64,000 nucleotides of DNA from Gordionus sp. m RMFG-2023 (Eukaryota > Nematomorpha > Gordioida > Chordodea > Parachordodidae), in NCBI RefSeq assembly GCF_954871325.1, contig NC_088775.1:26265561-26329560 (forward strand), written 5' to 3'. The notes beneath the pieces were generated by a model that worked only from the letters and a program-made list of their open reading frames with translations, searched no databases and was not told the DNA's origin. Of the stretch, positions 12,162 through 22,566 are shown one piece after another. Numbering within the stretch: the stretch's first letter is position 1; the number at the start of each line of letters is the position of its first letter. The position numbers and the translations under genes were made by a program.

Positions 12162-12434
12162 ATAAATGTAAATGCCATTCTTTTTTTTCTAACGAATTAT
12201 AAAAATTATCAACCAAAAAATATTTTATTTTGTATATATTATAATAATCTATAATTACAAATACAAACACAATAATAATAATTTACATAATGATTTAATT
12301 TTGTAAGAAAATATTATATTTTAGAATTGCATTCTGGTTTAGTTTTGAGTGTTCCGAAATTGGCATCTTTATTTTTATATAAGTAGAGAAAAGATAAAAA
12401 TATATTTAAAATATTATATAAATTTATATTACCT

Positions 12435-13607
12435 TTAATTGATTGGTTGTCCCCGAAAACCAAGTTCCAAAAAATCATGCATATGATTATAAGAGTTTGT
12501 AAAATCGTACGGAATGTACTGATTTAATATCGAAGTAACATTATTTATGATTTGATCTCTATTGTTTGGCCTTGGTAAAAACCTATATTTGTTTTTTATC
12601 CCCGAAAAAGTTTTCAATAGGATTTAAATGAGGTGAATATGGCGGAAGATATTCTATTTTTATAGCTATCAATAAGATGACACTTGTGTATTGCGGCATT
12701 ATCCATAATGATAATTGCATCATTTGGAAGAATTGTTACTAATTCTCTCAGATAATCAAGGAAAAGCAACCCATTAAAGGGCCCTTCAATAATTCGATAG
12801 GTTATAAGGCCACCAATTCCTATTGTACATAAAATGCTAACGTTCTTACCTTTGGAAGGTGGAACTATCATAGTTGGTGTGACGTTGTAGGGGGCCCAAG
12901 CATACACAGGTACAACATGTAGGTTTATGCCTGTTTCATCCAAGAAGAACATTTTTTCCATAGGAATGTTTAGCATTTTAAGGCAATAAGCCTGGCGAAT
13001 GCGAATTGCTCTGGTGTATTTCGTCGATTGGGCTCTATTCCAGCCCATTTTTTAGACTATCCTATTTTTTCAATATATTTTCGGATGGTCCCTTCATTTT
13101 TTGGGAAACCTGGAGGCAAATTTTATATGATATCTTTGATAGTCGAGGTGTTGTTATCCATTAAAATATTTATAACACTTCTTTCGATTTCGGATGTGTC
13201 TTTATTTTGCTTCCCTTTTTTTAAATTTGATATTGCTTCAATGGCCCCCCTATAAACTCTGGAAAAGTTTCTTGCCTTAATTTGTTAACCGGGGCTATTG
13301 ACATATCAATATGTTTGGCAATGTCCTTTATTTTCATTCTTTCCATTTTCGGCTGGACAAAAATTTGGTTACTATGTCAATTTTCACTTTATTCCAGCAA
13401 TTATATTTTCTTTTGGGTTTTGAATTGCCGGTGAGTTTATAGGGTTATAGTAGAATTGACACCTATAGCAGATTGCGAAAATGATGTGGAAAAGGAATGA
13501 TTAGATAAAAAGGAATGATTAGATAAAAAGGAATTATTATTATATAAAGAAGAATTTCTTAAACTATTACTGGTATTATTGGATAAAATATTATTAATAT
13601 TTAACAT
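12435..13607 (-). pseudogene. Tc1-like transposase of element A
   Basis: DDE transposase. A plausible start at 13607 opens an Asn/Ser-rich leader (MLNINNILSNNTSNSLRNSS). HTH-like segments follow, with KIKDIAKHIDMSIAPVNKLR and ETFPEFIGGPLKQ. The catalytic part has FLDETGI (first Asp), IIIMDNAAIH (second Asp) and LPPYSPHLNPIENFF (Glu), then a C-terminal tail ending RGQPIN at 12435. A frameshift separates MDNAAIH from LPPYSP, and several stops interrupt the N-terminal half, so it is dead. Spacing between the second Asp and the Glu is about 29-30 residues, shorter than the 34 usual in Tc1. It is closely related to the transposase of element B. Confidence 0.85.
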
Positions 13608-13665
13608 TTTAAATTTAAAAAATTATTTTTTTGTAATTAAAAAGTTTTATGAAAAATTTTTATTA

Positions 13666-15617
13666 CAGTATTAATATGATTTGTTGTAACACATGTCAAC
13701 AATGTGAATAAACATTCTTATATGGTGTTCAAACTTTCCATAATTATTGAAAAAACTTGTTGAGAAAATTAAAATTTTTTTTATTAATTATAAAAGTTTG
13801 AAAACTTAATGAAGACAATTTTTCAAAATTTGAACAGGAACGAATATAGCTTTTTTAATATTTTGGACATAGGTTTAAAAGAGAAAATGAGTATTTAAAA
13901 AATCTACTATAAAAATAATTTACTAATATTTTTACTTTTAAAGTATTATTCCATATTTTAATTTTATTTGTTAAGATTTTTTTATGATCAATTCGAGACG
14001 CCAAAATTAAAAAACACTATTTATTTATTCTTATATATATATAAAATATTATACAATACAAATCAATTATAAATTCAATCCTTTAAAGGAATGCATCGAA
14101 TTCCATCTTCAATGAATTTTGTGGTGTGAGAATAAAAATTTGAAAAATTATATGTAAAATAGCTCCTCAAAATACGCGTAACAGTAGCAATAACTTCTAT
14201 TCTGTTAATTGGTTTAGGATAATTTGATCGGTATTGATTTTTAAGAACTCCGAAAAAATTTTCGATCGGATTTAATTGTGGAGAATAAGGTGGTAAAAAT
14301 ATGAAATTTGGATAATTTTCACTAATTATCCTCGCTCGATGTATAGGAGCATTATCCATTATAAGAAATGAATTCGATGATAAAATTGTATATAAGTCAT
14401 CGAGGAATATTTTAAATTTTATGGCAGTGAAAGCCCCATCTATAATTGTGAATTTTTTCATTCCACTTATTCCTATTGTGCATAGGACTGATATATTTTT
14501 ACCTTTAGAGGGAGGTAATTTAACAGATGGCCTTTTTCCTAAGGGTGCCCACCCATAGTGTGAAATAATGTGAGTGTTAAAGCCTACCTCGTCCAGGAAG
14601 AATATATTTTCAAATTTTTCATTTTTTCACAATATTCCTTTCGATTTTGAATGACATCTGGGGCGTTTCTCCTATCGGGTTCTTTTCCAACCCTTTTCCG
14701 ACTCCAACCCATTAATTTTATACTTTTCGATATTGCCGACTCGCTCATTTTTAGATTGAGCGGTAATTGTTCTATAATATTTTTTATGGTGTAGCCGTTA
14801 TTATTATCTAATAATTCTGCTATATTAGCTTGTAGTTCTGCGTTATCCTTCTTTCGTCCTCGTTGTTTCATTATATAATCTTTTAATGGGTCGTCGTAAT
14901 ATTCAGGGAAGGTTTCCCGCTTGAAGCGATAAACTGAACCAAGGGATAAATTAAGGTCTTGGGCAATTGTCTTTGCTTTGGGTTGATCATCAATTGGCTT
15001 GCTCAGCCATATTTTAGCCAATTCAATTTTTTCATGACTCCAGTTACCTTTTTTTTCCTCATAGGAATAGGATCAAGATTTGATTGTTCTTGAATATTCG
15101 AATTTTGATATCGATTAGTAATGTCAGAAAGACATCTACGGGAATTTGATGGACTGGATGAATTGCTTTGGTATCTATTTGTTATTTCAGATAACCCCCC
15201 AGAATATGAAGTTTCATTAAATGTATCTAAAATTATGTATATAAAGTTAGTAAATAATCGAATATTATATTAACAAACCTGAAACTGGAGAAAGATTTAA
15301 AATACTAGCGATAGTAAAATTTGACATTTAAAAGAAATAGAAATGCAGATTTTAATCTGAAAAAAATTATTAGAAATTTAAAATTAAAATTGTCGAAAAT
15401 TTATAAAAGTAAACATAATAAAGTTTTAAATCAAGTTAAATTACAAGTTTTTAAAAATAATAATGTTTTTCGCAACATGTTCTTTGAATTAAAATTTTTT
15501 TAAAAAGGATCTATTTTTCTCAACAAGTTTTTTCAATAATTATGGAAAGTTTGAACACCATATAAGAATGTTTATTCACATTGTTGACATGTGTTACAAC
15601 AAATCATATTAATACTG
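13666..15617 (-). mobile_element. Tc1/mariner-like element B, nested in A
   Basis: A 1952-bp element with nearly perfect inverted repeats of over 100 bp. Both ends read inward CAGTATTAATATGATTTGTT and continue through CATGTGAATAAACATTC-type sequence to CAACAAGTTTTTTC. The flanking TA dinucleotides (13664-13665 and 15618-15619) are the target duplication. The ends still match almost perfectly, so B is younger than A. It encodes one transposase on the minus strand with two apparent one-base shifts, and may be only recently inactive. Confidence 0.92.
14075..15327 (-). pseudogene. Tc1-like transposase of element B
   Basis: A start at 15327 opens MSNFTIASILNLSPVS. A 52-bp intron (15227-15278, GT...TTTTAG) keeps phase (G|AT = Asp) into a Ser/Asn-rich exon with two ITNRYQ repeats. 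An HTH domain follows (AKTIAQDLNLSLGSVYRFKR) and a second one near GWSRKRVGKEPDRRNAP. The catalytic core has FFLDEVGF, FLIMDNAPIHRARI and LPPYSPQLNPIENFF. Thirty residues separate the second Asp from the Glu. One-base shifts appear near 15070 (a poly-A run) and near 14620, just before the first Asp; the rest is intact. TTG at 15021 is an internal Leu codon, not a start. Confidence 0.9.
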
Positions 15618-15750
15618 TAATTGTTAAATTTTTCTCCTAATACATATTTCTGTTTTTTTAAACACTTCAAACTTATTATTATACCACTTAATAGTTTTTG
15701 TTTTTATTATATCACCAAATAAAACACATGCAACCCTGTAATTCACTCAT

Positions 15751-15870
15751 ATGCATAATGGTAATTTTCAAATTTTTCTTTTCAATTTTTCCTTTCAAAT
15801 TTTTCTTTTCAAATTTTTCTTTTCAAATGACCATCTACCCTGGCATCTGGTAGACAAAGAAAATTCTTGG
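15751..15870 (+). repeat. direct repeat right of Tc1-like element
   Basis: Second copy of the repeat at 11583-11690. Before the shared core, a TTTTCTTTTCAAAT unit is repeated about four times (15770-15825), a small local expansion. Confidence 0.75.
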
Positions 15871-16104
15871 GCAAACAAAAAGAAAAACTTTTCCTATATC
15901 ATTAAAATGGTGAAAAACTTTTTAATTAACCTGTCTGAATTGAACCAAAAATTGGAACGAAATTGACCACAAAAACTTGTATAAATTGAACAACATAAAA
16001 AAATAATTATCCAATATACTAAACCCTGACCCGATATAAACCGTTTAATTAATACTTTTAAAATTCATTCTATAAAAAGAATAGAGTCTATCTTCTCATA
16101 ATAT

Positions 16105-19017
16105 TTACCCCTTCTTATTTTCTCCTAATTTAATGTGATCGTGATGACGGATCACAGTAACCCCGGTTATTAACAAAATTTCACTTAATTTCGAACCTCT
16201 GTTTACTACTACCCGACCCCTTTCCCACTTCTTTCCCCGATTATCAAACAATCTGGCCCAAACCTTTTGGCCCACTGAAAATTTTACCCCTAATTTTACT
16301 CCCACTGAGGGAATAATTTTCTTTTGGTTTCAATAAATCTAATAGACCCCGTGTTTGCCTACCTAAAAATAACTCTACAGGCGTAACCCCCTCTCGATTG
16401 CGAGAATTAAGGTAATATAATTGAGACATGTAAGCCTCATCCTTACGATTATTAGCCTTCCTAATTCAATTTTTAACAATTGCTACCATCCTCTCAGCTT
16501 TTCCATTCTAGCTGGGATGATATGGCGGCGTAAGAATAGCTGGGTCAGTGACTCAGCACAAAAATGTTTGAACTCCTCACTGACGAAGGCGGGACCCCCG
16601 TCAGACACTATAGTGTCGGGAAAACCTAATCGGGCATATAATTCCCTTAATTTTTTGATAACTACCTTAGTGGTATAACCATGCACTTCTGCATATTCTA
16701 TCCACTTGGAAAATATGATTTTTTATCAAGATCAAATAAATCAATGTGGATATGTTCCCAAGGTTTCTTTTATCTAGGCCAAACTTGCCCTACTTCTTTA
16801 CGGGGCATAGGGGAACAGGTATTACAAGGAACGCATTTCCTGGTAATTCGTTCAATATCATTGCCCATACCAGGCCACCATACATATTCCCGAGCCCAAG
16901 ATTTCATCTTGTCCCGACCTTGATGTCTGGCATGCAATAAATTCATAATTTACTCCATAATTTATAAGGAATTACGGCCCTGTTTCCCCTCATAATACAA
17001 TCATCAACAATTGACAATTCTTTTTGTATTTTTTTATAGGAATCATATTTGTTTTTCCAAGATTTTTCTCCTGTTAAACTCAATTTTATCTGACAAATCT
17101 TTGTCGATTACAGTATTTGTTTTCAGATCCTTCCAATTCTTTTAAAATATATGACAGAGTACGCACTAAGGCCTTCTCCCTATCAATACTTATCTTCTCA
17201 CTTATTTTAGGATCTGCACAGCCAGAACCTAACCTAAACAAAATATCAGGTTAACAATTCTCTTTGCCTCGACGATATCTAATTTCTACGTTAAAACTGC
17301 CCACTAATAATAACCAACGCTGCAACCGAGGAGATAATATTAACTCCCTATTATCCTTTCGGAATAAATGGATTAACGGTTTGTGGTCGGTAAAAGTTAC
17401 AAATTTTTTACCAATCAAATATTCATGGCATTTTGTCAAACCGAAAATCACGGCCAAGGCCTCCTATTCAATCACAGAATATCTCGTTTTTACATCCCGA
17501 AAAACTCGCGAGAAAAACAGGATGGGTCTTTCCACACCATCAATTAAATCTAATAAGGCTCCTCCAACACCTTTGTTAGATGCATCAACAGCTAATATGA
17601 TTTCTAAATCATTGTTGAAACATACTAAAATTGACTCTTCCCCAATCTTTCCCTCTAAAATTTCAAACGCCTCTTGTTGTTCAATTTCCAATCAAAATGA
17701 AAACCTTTTTTTGATAACTCATACAACTATTCCCTTTGGTTTAATTTTAATCTACCTTCGCAAAATCCTCGATAAATGGTAGTAATTTACCATACCCAAA
17801 AGGACTGCACCTCAGCCTTACTATTGGGCTGCTTCAAATTTAATATATTCTTCAAATTTTTTTTAATGGCTTCACCTCAATCCCATTTATTTGATGGCCT
17901 AAATATTCTACCTCCGTTACGCCCAAAATGCTTTTCTCCTTACTGGCTCTCAAGCCTTTATCATGAATTCTCTTAAAAACTTCCTCCAAACGTTGGTTAT
18001 GCTGTTCAGGCGTCATCCTTGTAATTAGCACATCATCCATATAATAAAATACCCCCTCCAGTCCTTGGAAAACGGACGCCACGGTACGCTGAAAAATAGG
18101 GGCCGACACACTCAACCCAAATGGTAATCTACAAAAAGCGAATAACCCTTTAGGAGTCGTTATCGTCAATAATTTACGAATTTCCTCCCTCAAAGGTAAT
18201 TGTAGATAGGCTGACGAAAAATCAAGCTTTGAAAAATATTTGACCCCCTTTAACTGAGCCGAAATTTCCTCAATTCGAGGCAACGGATATTTAACCTCTG
18301 CTACCCACCGATTTAATGTTACTCTGAAATTAGCACAGAGCCTCAATTTGCCATTTGATTTTTTAATCGGTACCAACGGGGTTGCCCATACACTATTATC
18401 CACTGGAACAATAATACCATCTTTAACCCATTGATCCAACTCTTCGTCAATTTCCTTTTTCCATTCAAAAGGAACTCGTCGACACGCTAGAAAAATAGGT
18501 GAAAATCCCTCCTTTAATTTTACATCGCTTGATAATCATTAAGACATCCTAACTTGTCTTCGAAAATTATTTCATATTTCTTCATTAAAAGAGATATATC
18601 TTCACGCATTTTATGTAATTCATTACTATCAATAGCAAACATTGGGTTTCCATTAATGCTAATATTGTCCTCAACCATTAATTCTGTGGAATTTACATAC
18701 CTATCAGAATTAAGGGTAGAATTCTCTTCTTTTACGGTTAAATCCGTCCCTTCTATTTCTAAATTTTTTTTCGAGCATTATTAGCAAATTTTTTGTTTTT
18801 TAGTCTCATTTAGGGCCGAACCATTATGTATGGCAAAAATATTCCAATAATTATTGAAAGGACCTAACTGAACAATCCAATCCCACCCCATGATGGTCTC
18901 CACATCTTTCTTCACTACCCATAAATCTAGGAAAAATGTGGTATCATGGAGAATTACTCCCAACTTAGTTTTTCCCAAAACTACAATTTCAGACCCATCA
19001 AATTGTCTGACACACAT
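16105..19017 (-). pseudogene. Ty3/Gypsy-like pol remnant
   Basis: Domains seen in sense order: retropepsin-like piece with GWDWI (18781-19017), reverse transcriptase with FSSAYLQLPL, FCRLPFGL and YYMDDVLI (17852-18439), RNase H with LAVDASNKGVGGALL and TDHKPLIHLF (17251-17691), and integrase pieces with DTIVSDGGPAFVS (16483-16686) and a C-terminal VWARLFDNRGKKW...IRHHDHIKLG tail (16105-16305). The order protease-RT-RNase H-integrase is that of Ty3/Gypsy. Fossil, broken in several places. About as long as the matching region of the 46-53 kb element. Confidence 0.85.
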
Positions 19018-19156
19018 AGATTCTTTTTCAAGTTTACCCCCATCTTAATACTTATAATAATTTTTCCTAGACATTATTGAAATGCTAACCCCTGTGTCGT
19101 CGATGTCCCTTGAGTCAACTCTTACAGAATTCTCATTCATAATGAATTTAAAAATA

Positions 19157-19725
19157 CAATTAAAATCAGATTTTCATGGGCCTTGGTGTTTTAAGCCAAT
19201 GTCTGTCCCATAATTAATAGTAAAAAATTTATCTAGCGTCCAAGCTCATAATAATTTTGAAAAATTTTCCCCAAGCCCAGCCCAATATAAAAATATTTTC
19301 TAAGCCCAGCCCAACCCATAATAATTTTATAAAAAATTTATTATAAAACCTTGCCAACTCATAGTAATTTTTAAAAATTTTTCTCAAACCTGTAGATAGG
19401 TAAAAAACCATATCTATTTTTTATTCTATTTTAACCCAGCTCACCCCGACCAAAGCCAACCCATTAAGACTAATACTATTTTTTAGAATAAAAATATATT
19501 TAAATTAGCTTTTATCTGAGGGCCATATATATTCTGTGTTAAATATTACACCTATGCCTAATATAAAAAAATTCCCAAGCCAGGTCCTCGCACTTGAGAA
19601 AATTTCCTCAAACTCGCCAATGACCATAATAATTTTGATAGTTGAGAACTGAAATAAAATATATATAAAAAGTCACAATGCATTTAAAAATACAATCAGA
19701 ATATGGAAGTTGCATGAACCTTGGT
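19157..19725 (+). repeat. AT-rich repeat with CCCAGCCCA motifs, copy 1
   Basis: Matches 20330-20905 in the same orientation over more than 500 bp, with short insertions and deletions. Both contain CATAATAATTTTGAAAAATT units alternating with CCAAGCCCAGCCCAA. No transposase is recognised; the alternating GC-rich boxes resemble hAT subterminal repeats seen elsewhere in the window. Confidence 0.75.
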
Positions 19726-20099
19726 TTTTGATCAGGCCTTGCCACGTCCTCAAAAGAAATTTTCAGGCTAATTTCTAGCCCATATTTAAAATTAAAAAAT
19801 TTACAGGAATCTAAGACTATAATAATTTTGAAAAATGTTTCTCAAGCTATGTCCAAGTCCATAATAATGGTGAAAAATATTTCCCAAGTCCAGGAAAACT
19901 CAAAATAATTTTTTTCTTCTTTGGATCCAGAAAAATAGGTCTGATGTAAGGGGTTTATTAGAATTAAATCTGTCTAATATGTTCATATTTATGCCATTTT
20001 ATATGGAAAATTTTTCAAAATCATCAAATGAAGGGTAAATATCTGATTTATACATCATTCTACTGGTTAGCTCCTGGTATTTATATGATATTCATTATA

Positions 20100-20310
20100 A
20101 CTAAGACTAAATACTATGGTTTGAGTAAGAATAAATTTAAAGCTTTTACTTGATAATACCAATATGTTAAATTTACTGATCATTTATACTCAATATTTAA
20201 TATTTCAAAAAATTCCAAGGTTAAGTTCAAAGCCATAATAATTTTGAAAAATTCATCCAAGCGCAATGAAAGATCATAATAATTTTGGTAGTTGAGAACT
20301 GAAATAAAAC
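20100..20310 (+). repeat. part of the same repeat, also at 60340-60560
   Basis: TGAGTAAGAATAAATTTAAA followed by GCTTTTACTTGATAATACC and CAATGAAAGATCATAATAAT is found in reverse complement at 60340-60560, showing that this is a dispersed family. Confidence 0.75.
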
Positions 20311-20329
20311 ATTTAAATAATCATAATGA

Positions 20330-20905
20330 ATTTAAAAGTACAATAAAAATCAGATTTTCATGGGCCCTGGTTTTTTAATCTGGCCGAGCCCAGACCTGCA
20401 AAATAACTTGTTTTAGGCCAATGTCTGACCCATGGTTAATAATAAAAAAATTATCAAACGTCCAAGCTCATAATAATTTTCCCCAAGCCCAGCCCAATAT
20501 AATTTATAAAAATATTTTCCAAGCCCAGTCCAACTTATAATAATTTTATAAAAAATTTTCTCAAGCCTGGCCAACCCATAGTAATTTTCAAAAAATTTTT
20601 TCAAACCTGGAGATAGGTAAATCTCTAAAAACCATATCTATTTTTTATTCTAACTTAACCCAGCTCTTCCTACTTCAGAAGGCCAACCCATTTAGACTAA
20701 GAGTGAATACTATTTTTTTGAATAAAAATAATATTTAAATTAGCTTTTACCTGAGGGCCATATAAATTGTGTTAAATATTACGAAAATTTTCTTAAACCT
20801 GCCAAAGACCATAATAATTTTGGTAGTTAAATAAAATATATAAAAAGTCACGATGCATTTAAAAATACAATCAGAATATGAAAGTTGCATGGGCCTTGAT
20901 GTCTT
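20330..20905 (+). repeat. AT-rich repeat, copy 2
   Basis: Second copy of 19157-19725, about 1.17 kb downstream of the first, so the arrangement is a tandem duplication of a larger unit. Both end near CAATCAGAATATG(G)AAAGTTGCATG. Confidence 0.75.
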
Positions 20906-21369
20906 CAAAAATTGATATTAAATTACAATAGAAAAAATAAAAAGATATTTTAAGTTATCAAATAATAGGAGGTTAACTACAAATCATAATAAGTAAACAA
21001 AAATGTTATACATTTCATCAAAAATGTTATAATAAGTTATGAATAACATACATTCTACAATTATGAAGTTATGAGAAAATATACAACACTATATTATAAT
21101 AGATTGAATTATTTAATGGTAATTTAAGTATTAGTAAGTGGACAATTTTTACAATTTATACAAAATTATTTAATTCTTTATTTTTTCCTTCAAAATATTA
21201 TGCTAATAATCTCTGCATTTTCTCTTGGAATATCTATCAATTTTCTCTTACACCATACAATAAATATATTACAATAACTCAGATCGTAACATTAAAAGGT
21301 GCTGGAAAATAAGGATCTACTATATGTCGAACAATATATATGGTTAAAAGAAAATATTGATGCAAAATG
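20906..21369. other. no gene recognised
   Basis: AT-rich sequence; nothing supported. Confidence 0.35.
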
Positions 21370-22146
21370 TTGTTATTAATTTGTGAAAATTTTAAGGATT
21401 TCTTTAAAACATTTTGGACGCAGCTTAAAATAAAATTTTAGTTAATTATTATTCAATAAATTTTTTGGATTTAAAGAAAAGTTACTTGGAGAATAGAATA
21501 ATATTTCTTAAAATTATAAAAATAATATTTGGTATCTATTCTATCTCCATTGGAATAATAATAAAAATGATTATTTTAGAAAGGAACTATTAAATATACA
21601 CATGAGTTTCATATAAAACCTACACTTATCATAAAAAATTATTTAAATGCTTTTAAAACCTTCATAAATACTCTTTTAACTTCTCCCTTAACAATCAATC
21701 TTAATTGTTATGTATACCTAATAAATTAAGACCCTAGATTTTGATCCTTGCCTCTAAATAGCCAATGGATACCACCACAGAGTTTGTGACACAATCAGGT
21801 TGACCTCATATTTGATTTAAATCTATGATAGGAGGTCTTTGTTTAAAAAAGTATTTATGAAGGTTTAAAAGCATTTAAATAATTTTTTGATATAGAATAA
21901 TATTTCTTAAAATTATAAAAATAAAATTTGGTATCTAATCAATCTCCAGTTTTGGAATAATAATAAAAATGATTATTTTAGAAAGGAACTATTAAATATA
22001 CACATGAGTTTCATATAAAACCTATCTAAATAGCTTTTCTTTAAATCCAAAAAATTTAATGAATAATAATTAACTAAAATTTTATTTCAAGCTGCATCCA
22101 AAATGTTTTAAAAAATCCTTAAAATTTTCACAAATTATTAACAACA
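21370..22146. repeat. inverted repeat with one block in direct orientation
   Basis: The outer arms 21370-21484 and 22033-22146 are inverted copies, and the inner arms 21636-21671 and 21851-21888 are also inverted. The block between them on each side (21493-21622 and 21892-22025, about 130 bp) is in direct, not inverted, orientation. The centre (21680-21846) is unique. It looks like a long-terminal-inverted-repeat element in which one block has flipped. No coding sequence. Confidence 0.8.
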
Positions 22147-22566
22147 CTTTGGACACATTTAAGTTTTAACAAAATTAAAATATTCAAAATGTTTATCAAA
22201 GTATACTTTACAAAATTGTTTTACCCCTAAATTCCTAGACATACTATGACATTAAAACTCTCCTTTATTCTACCCAGTTTGATTAAATATCTTTGAAGCC
22301 AATTTTATCTGAGGTTAACTATATAATCTATAAAAAATTTAACAATAATTAACGTTTTCTGTAAATTTATGAAGATGTGTTATAAAACTGAATGAATGTT
22401 AAGGTTGTTACATGATTATTATTGGACCTATTACCCTATAATCATTTTTATTGGACAATTTTTTTTTAAAAGAACACTATTGGCTAAATTTGATTGACTT
22501 TTTTTGAGGATTATTATAATAGATATATAACCAGTTATTTTATTTTACAGCGTTTATTTTAAAATT
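22147..22566. other. no gene; upstream of a hAT
   Basis: AT-rich sequence. The hAT that follows should have a left terminal repeat matching CAGGGCCGTAGCCAGG; I could not find one here. Confidence 0.35.

Larger units (their letters stand above)
11768..15738 (-). mobile_element. Tc1/mariner-like element A, carrying element B
   Basis: Inverted ends: the right end read inward is CAGGGTTGCATGTGTTTTAT and the left end at 11768 is the same with one change (TAGGGTTGCATG). The match extends about 45 bp, through ACTATTAAGTG. TA follows the right end; the left flank reads TC, so the TA duplication has decayed. Element A alone would be about 2.0 kb. Element B (13666-15617) has inserted upstream of A's transposase start. 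The terminal CAGG, TA target and DDE transposase place it in the IS630-Tc1-mariner superfamily. Confidence 0.85.
10129..19150 (-). mobile_element. decayed Ty3/Gypsy-like LTR element
   Basis: Parts in sense order (right to left): retropepsin-like region, reverse transcriptase, RNase H, integrase (16105-18900 or slightly beyond), a long 3' non-pol region, polypurine tract (10558-10585) and 3' LTR (10129-10557). The 3' region is interrupted by a Tc1-like element (11768-15738). No gag region or 5' LTR is visible to the right of 19150, where a different repeat begins. Fossil: broken in at least six places, old. It belongs to the same group as the elements at 46-53 kb and 53-60 kb. Confidence 0.75.

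Noticed and set aside
17264-17782. 172-residue plus frame
   Set aside because: Antisense shadow of the RNase H region of the Ty3/Gypsy-like element.
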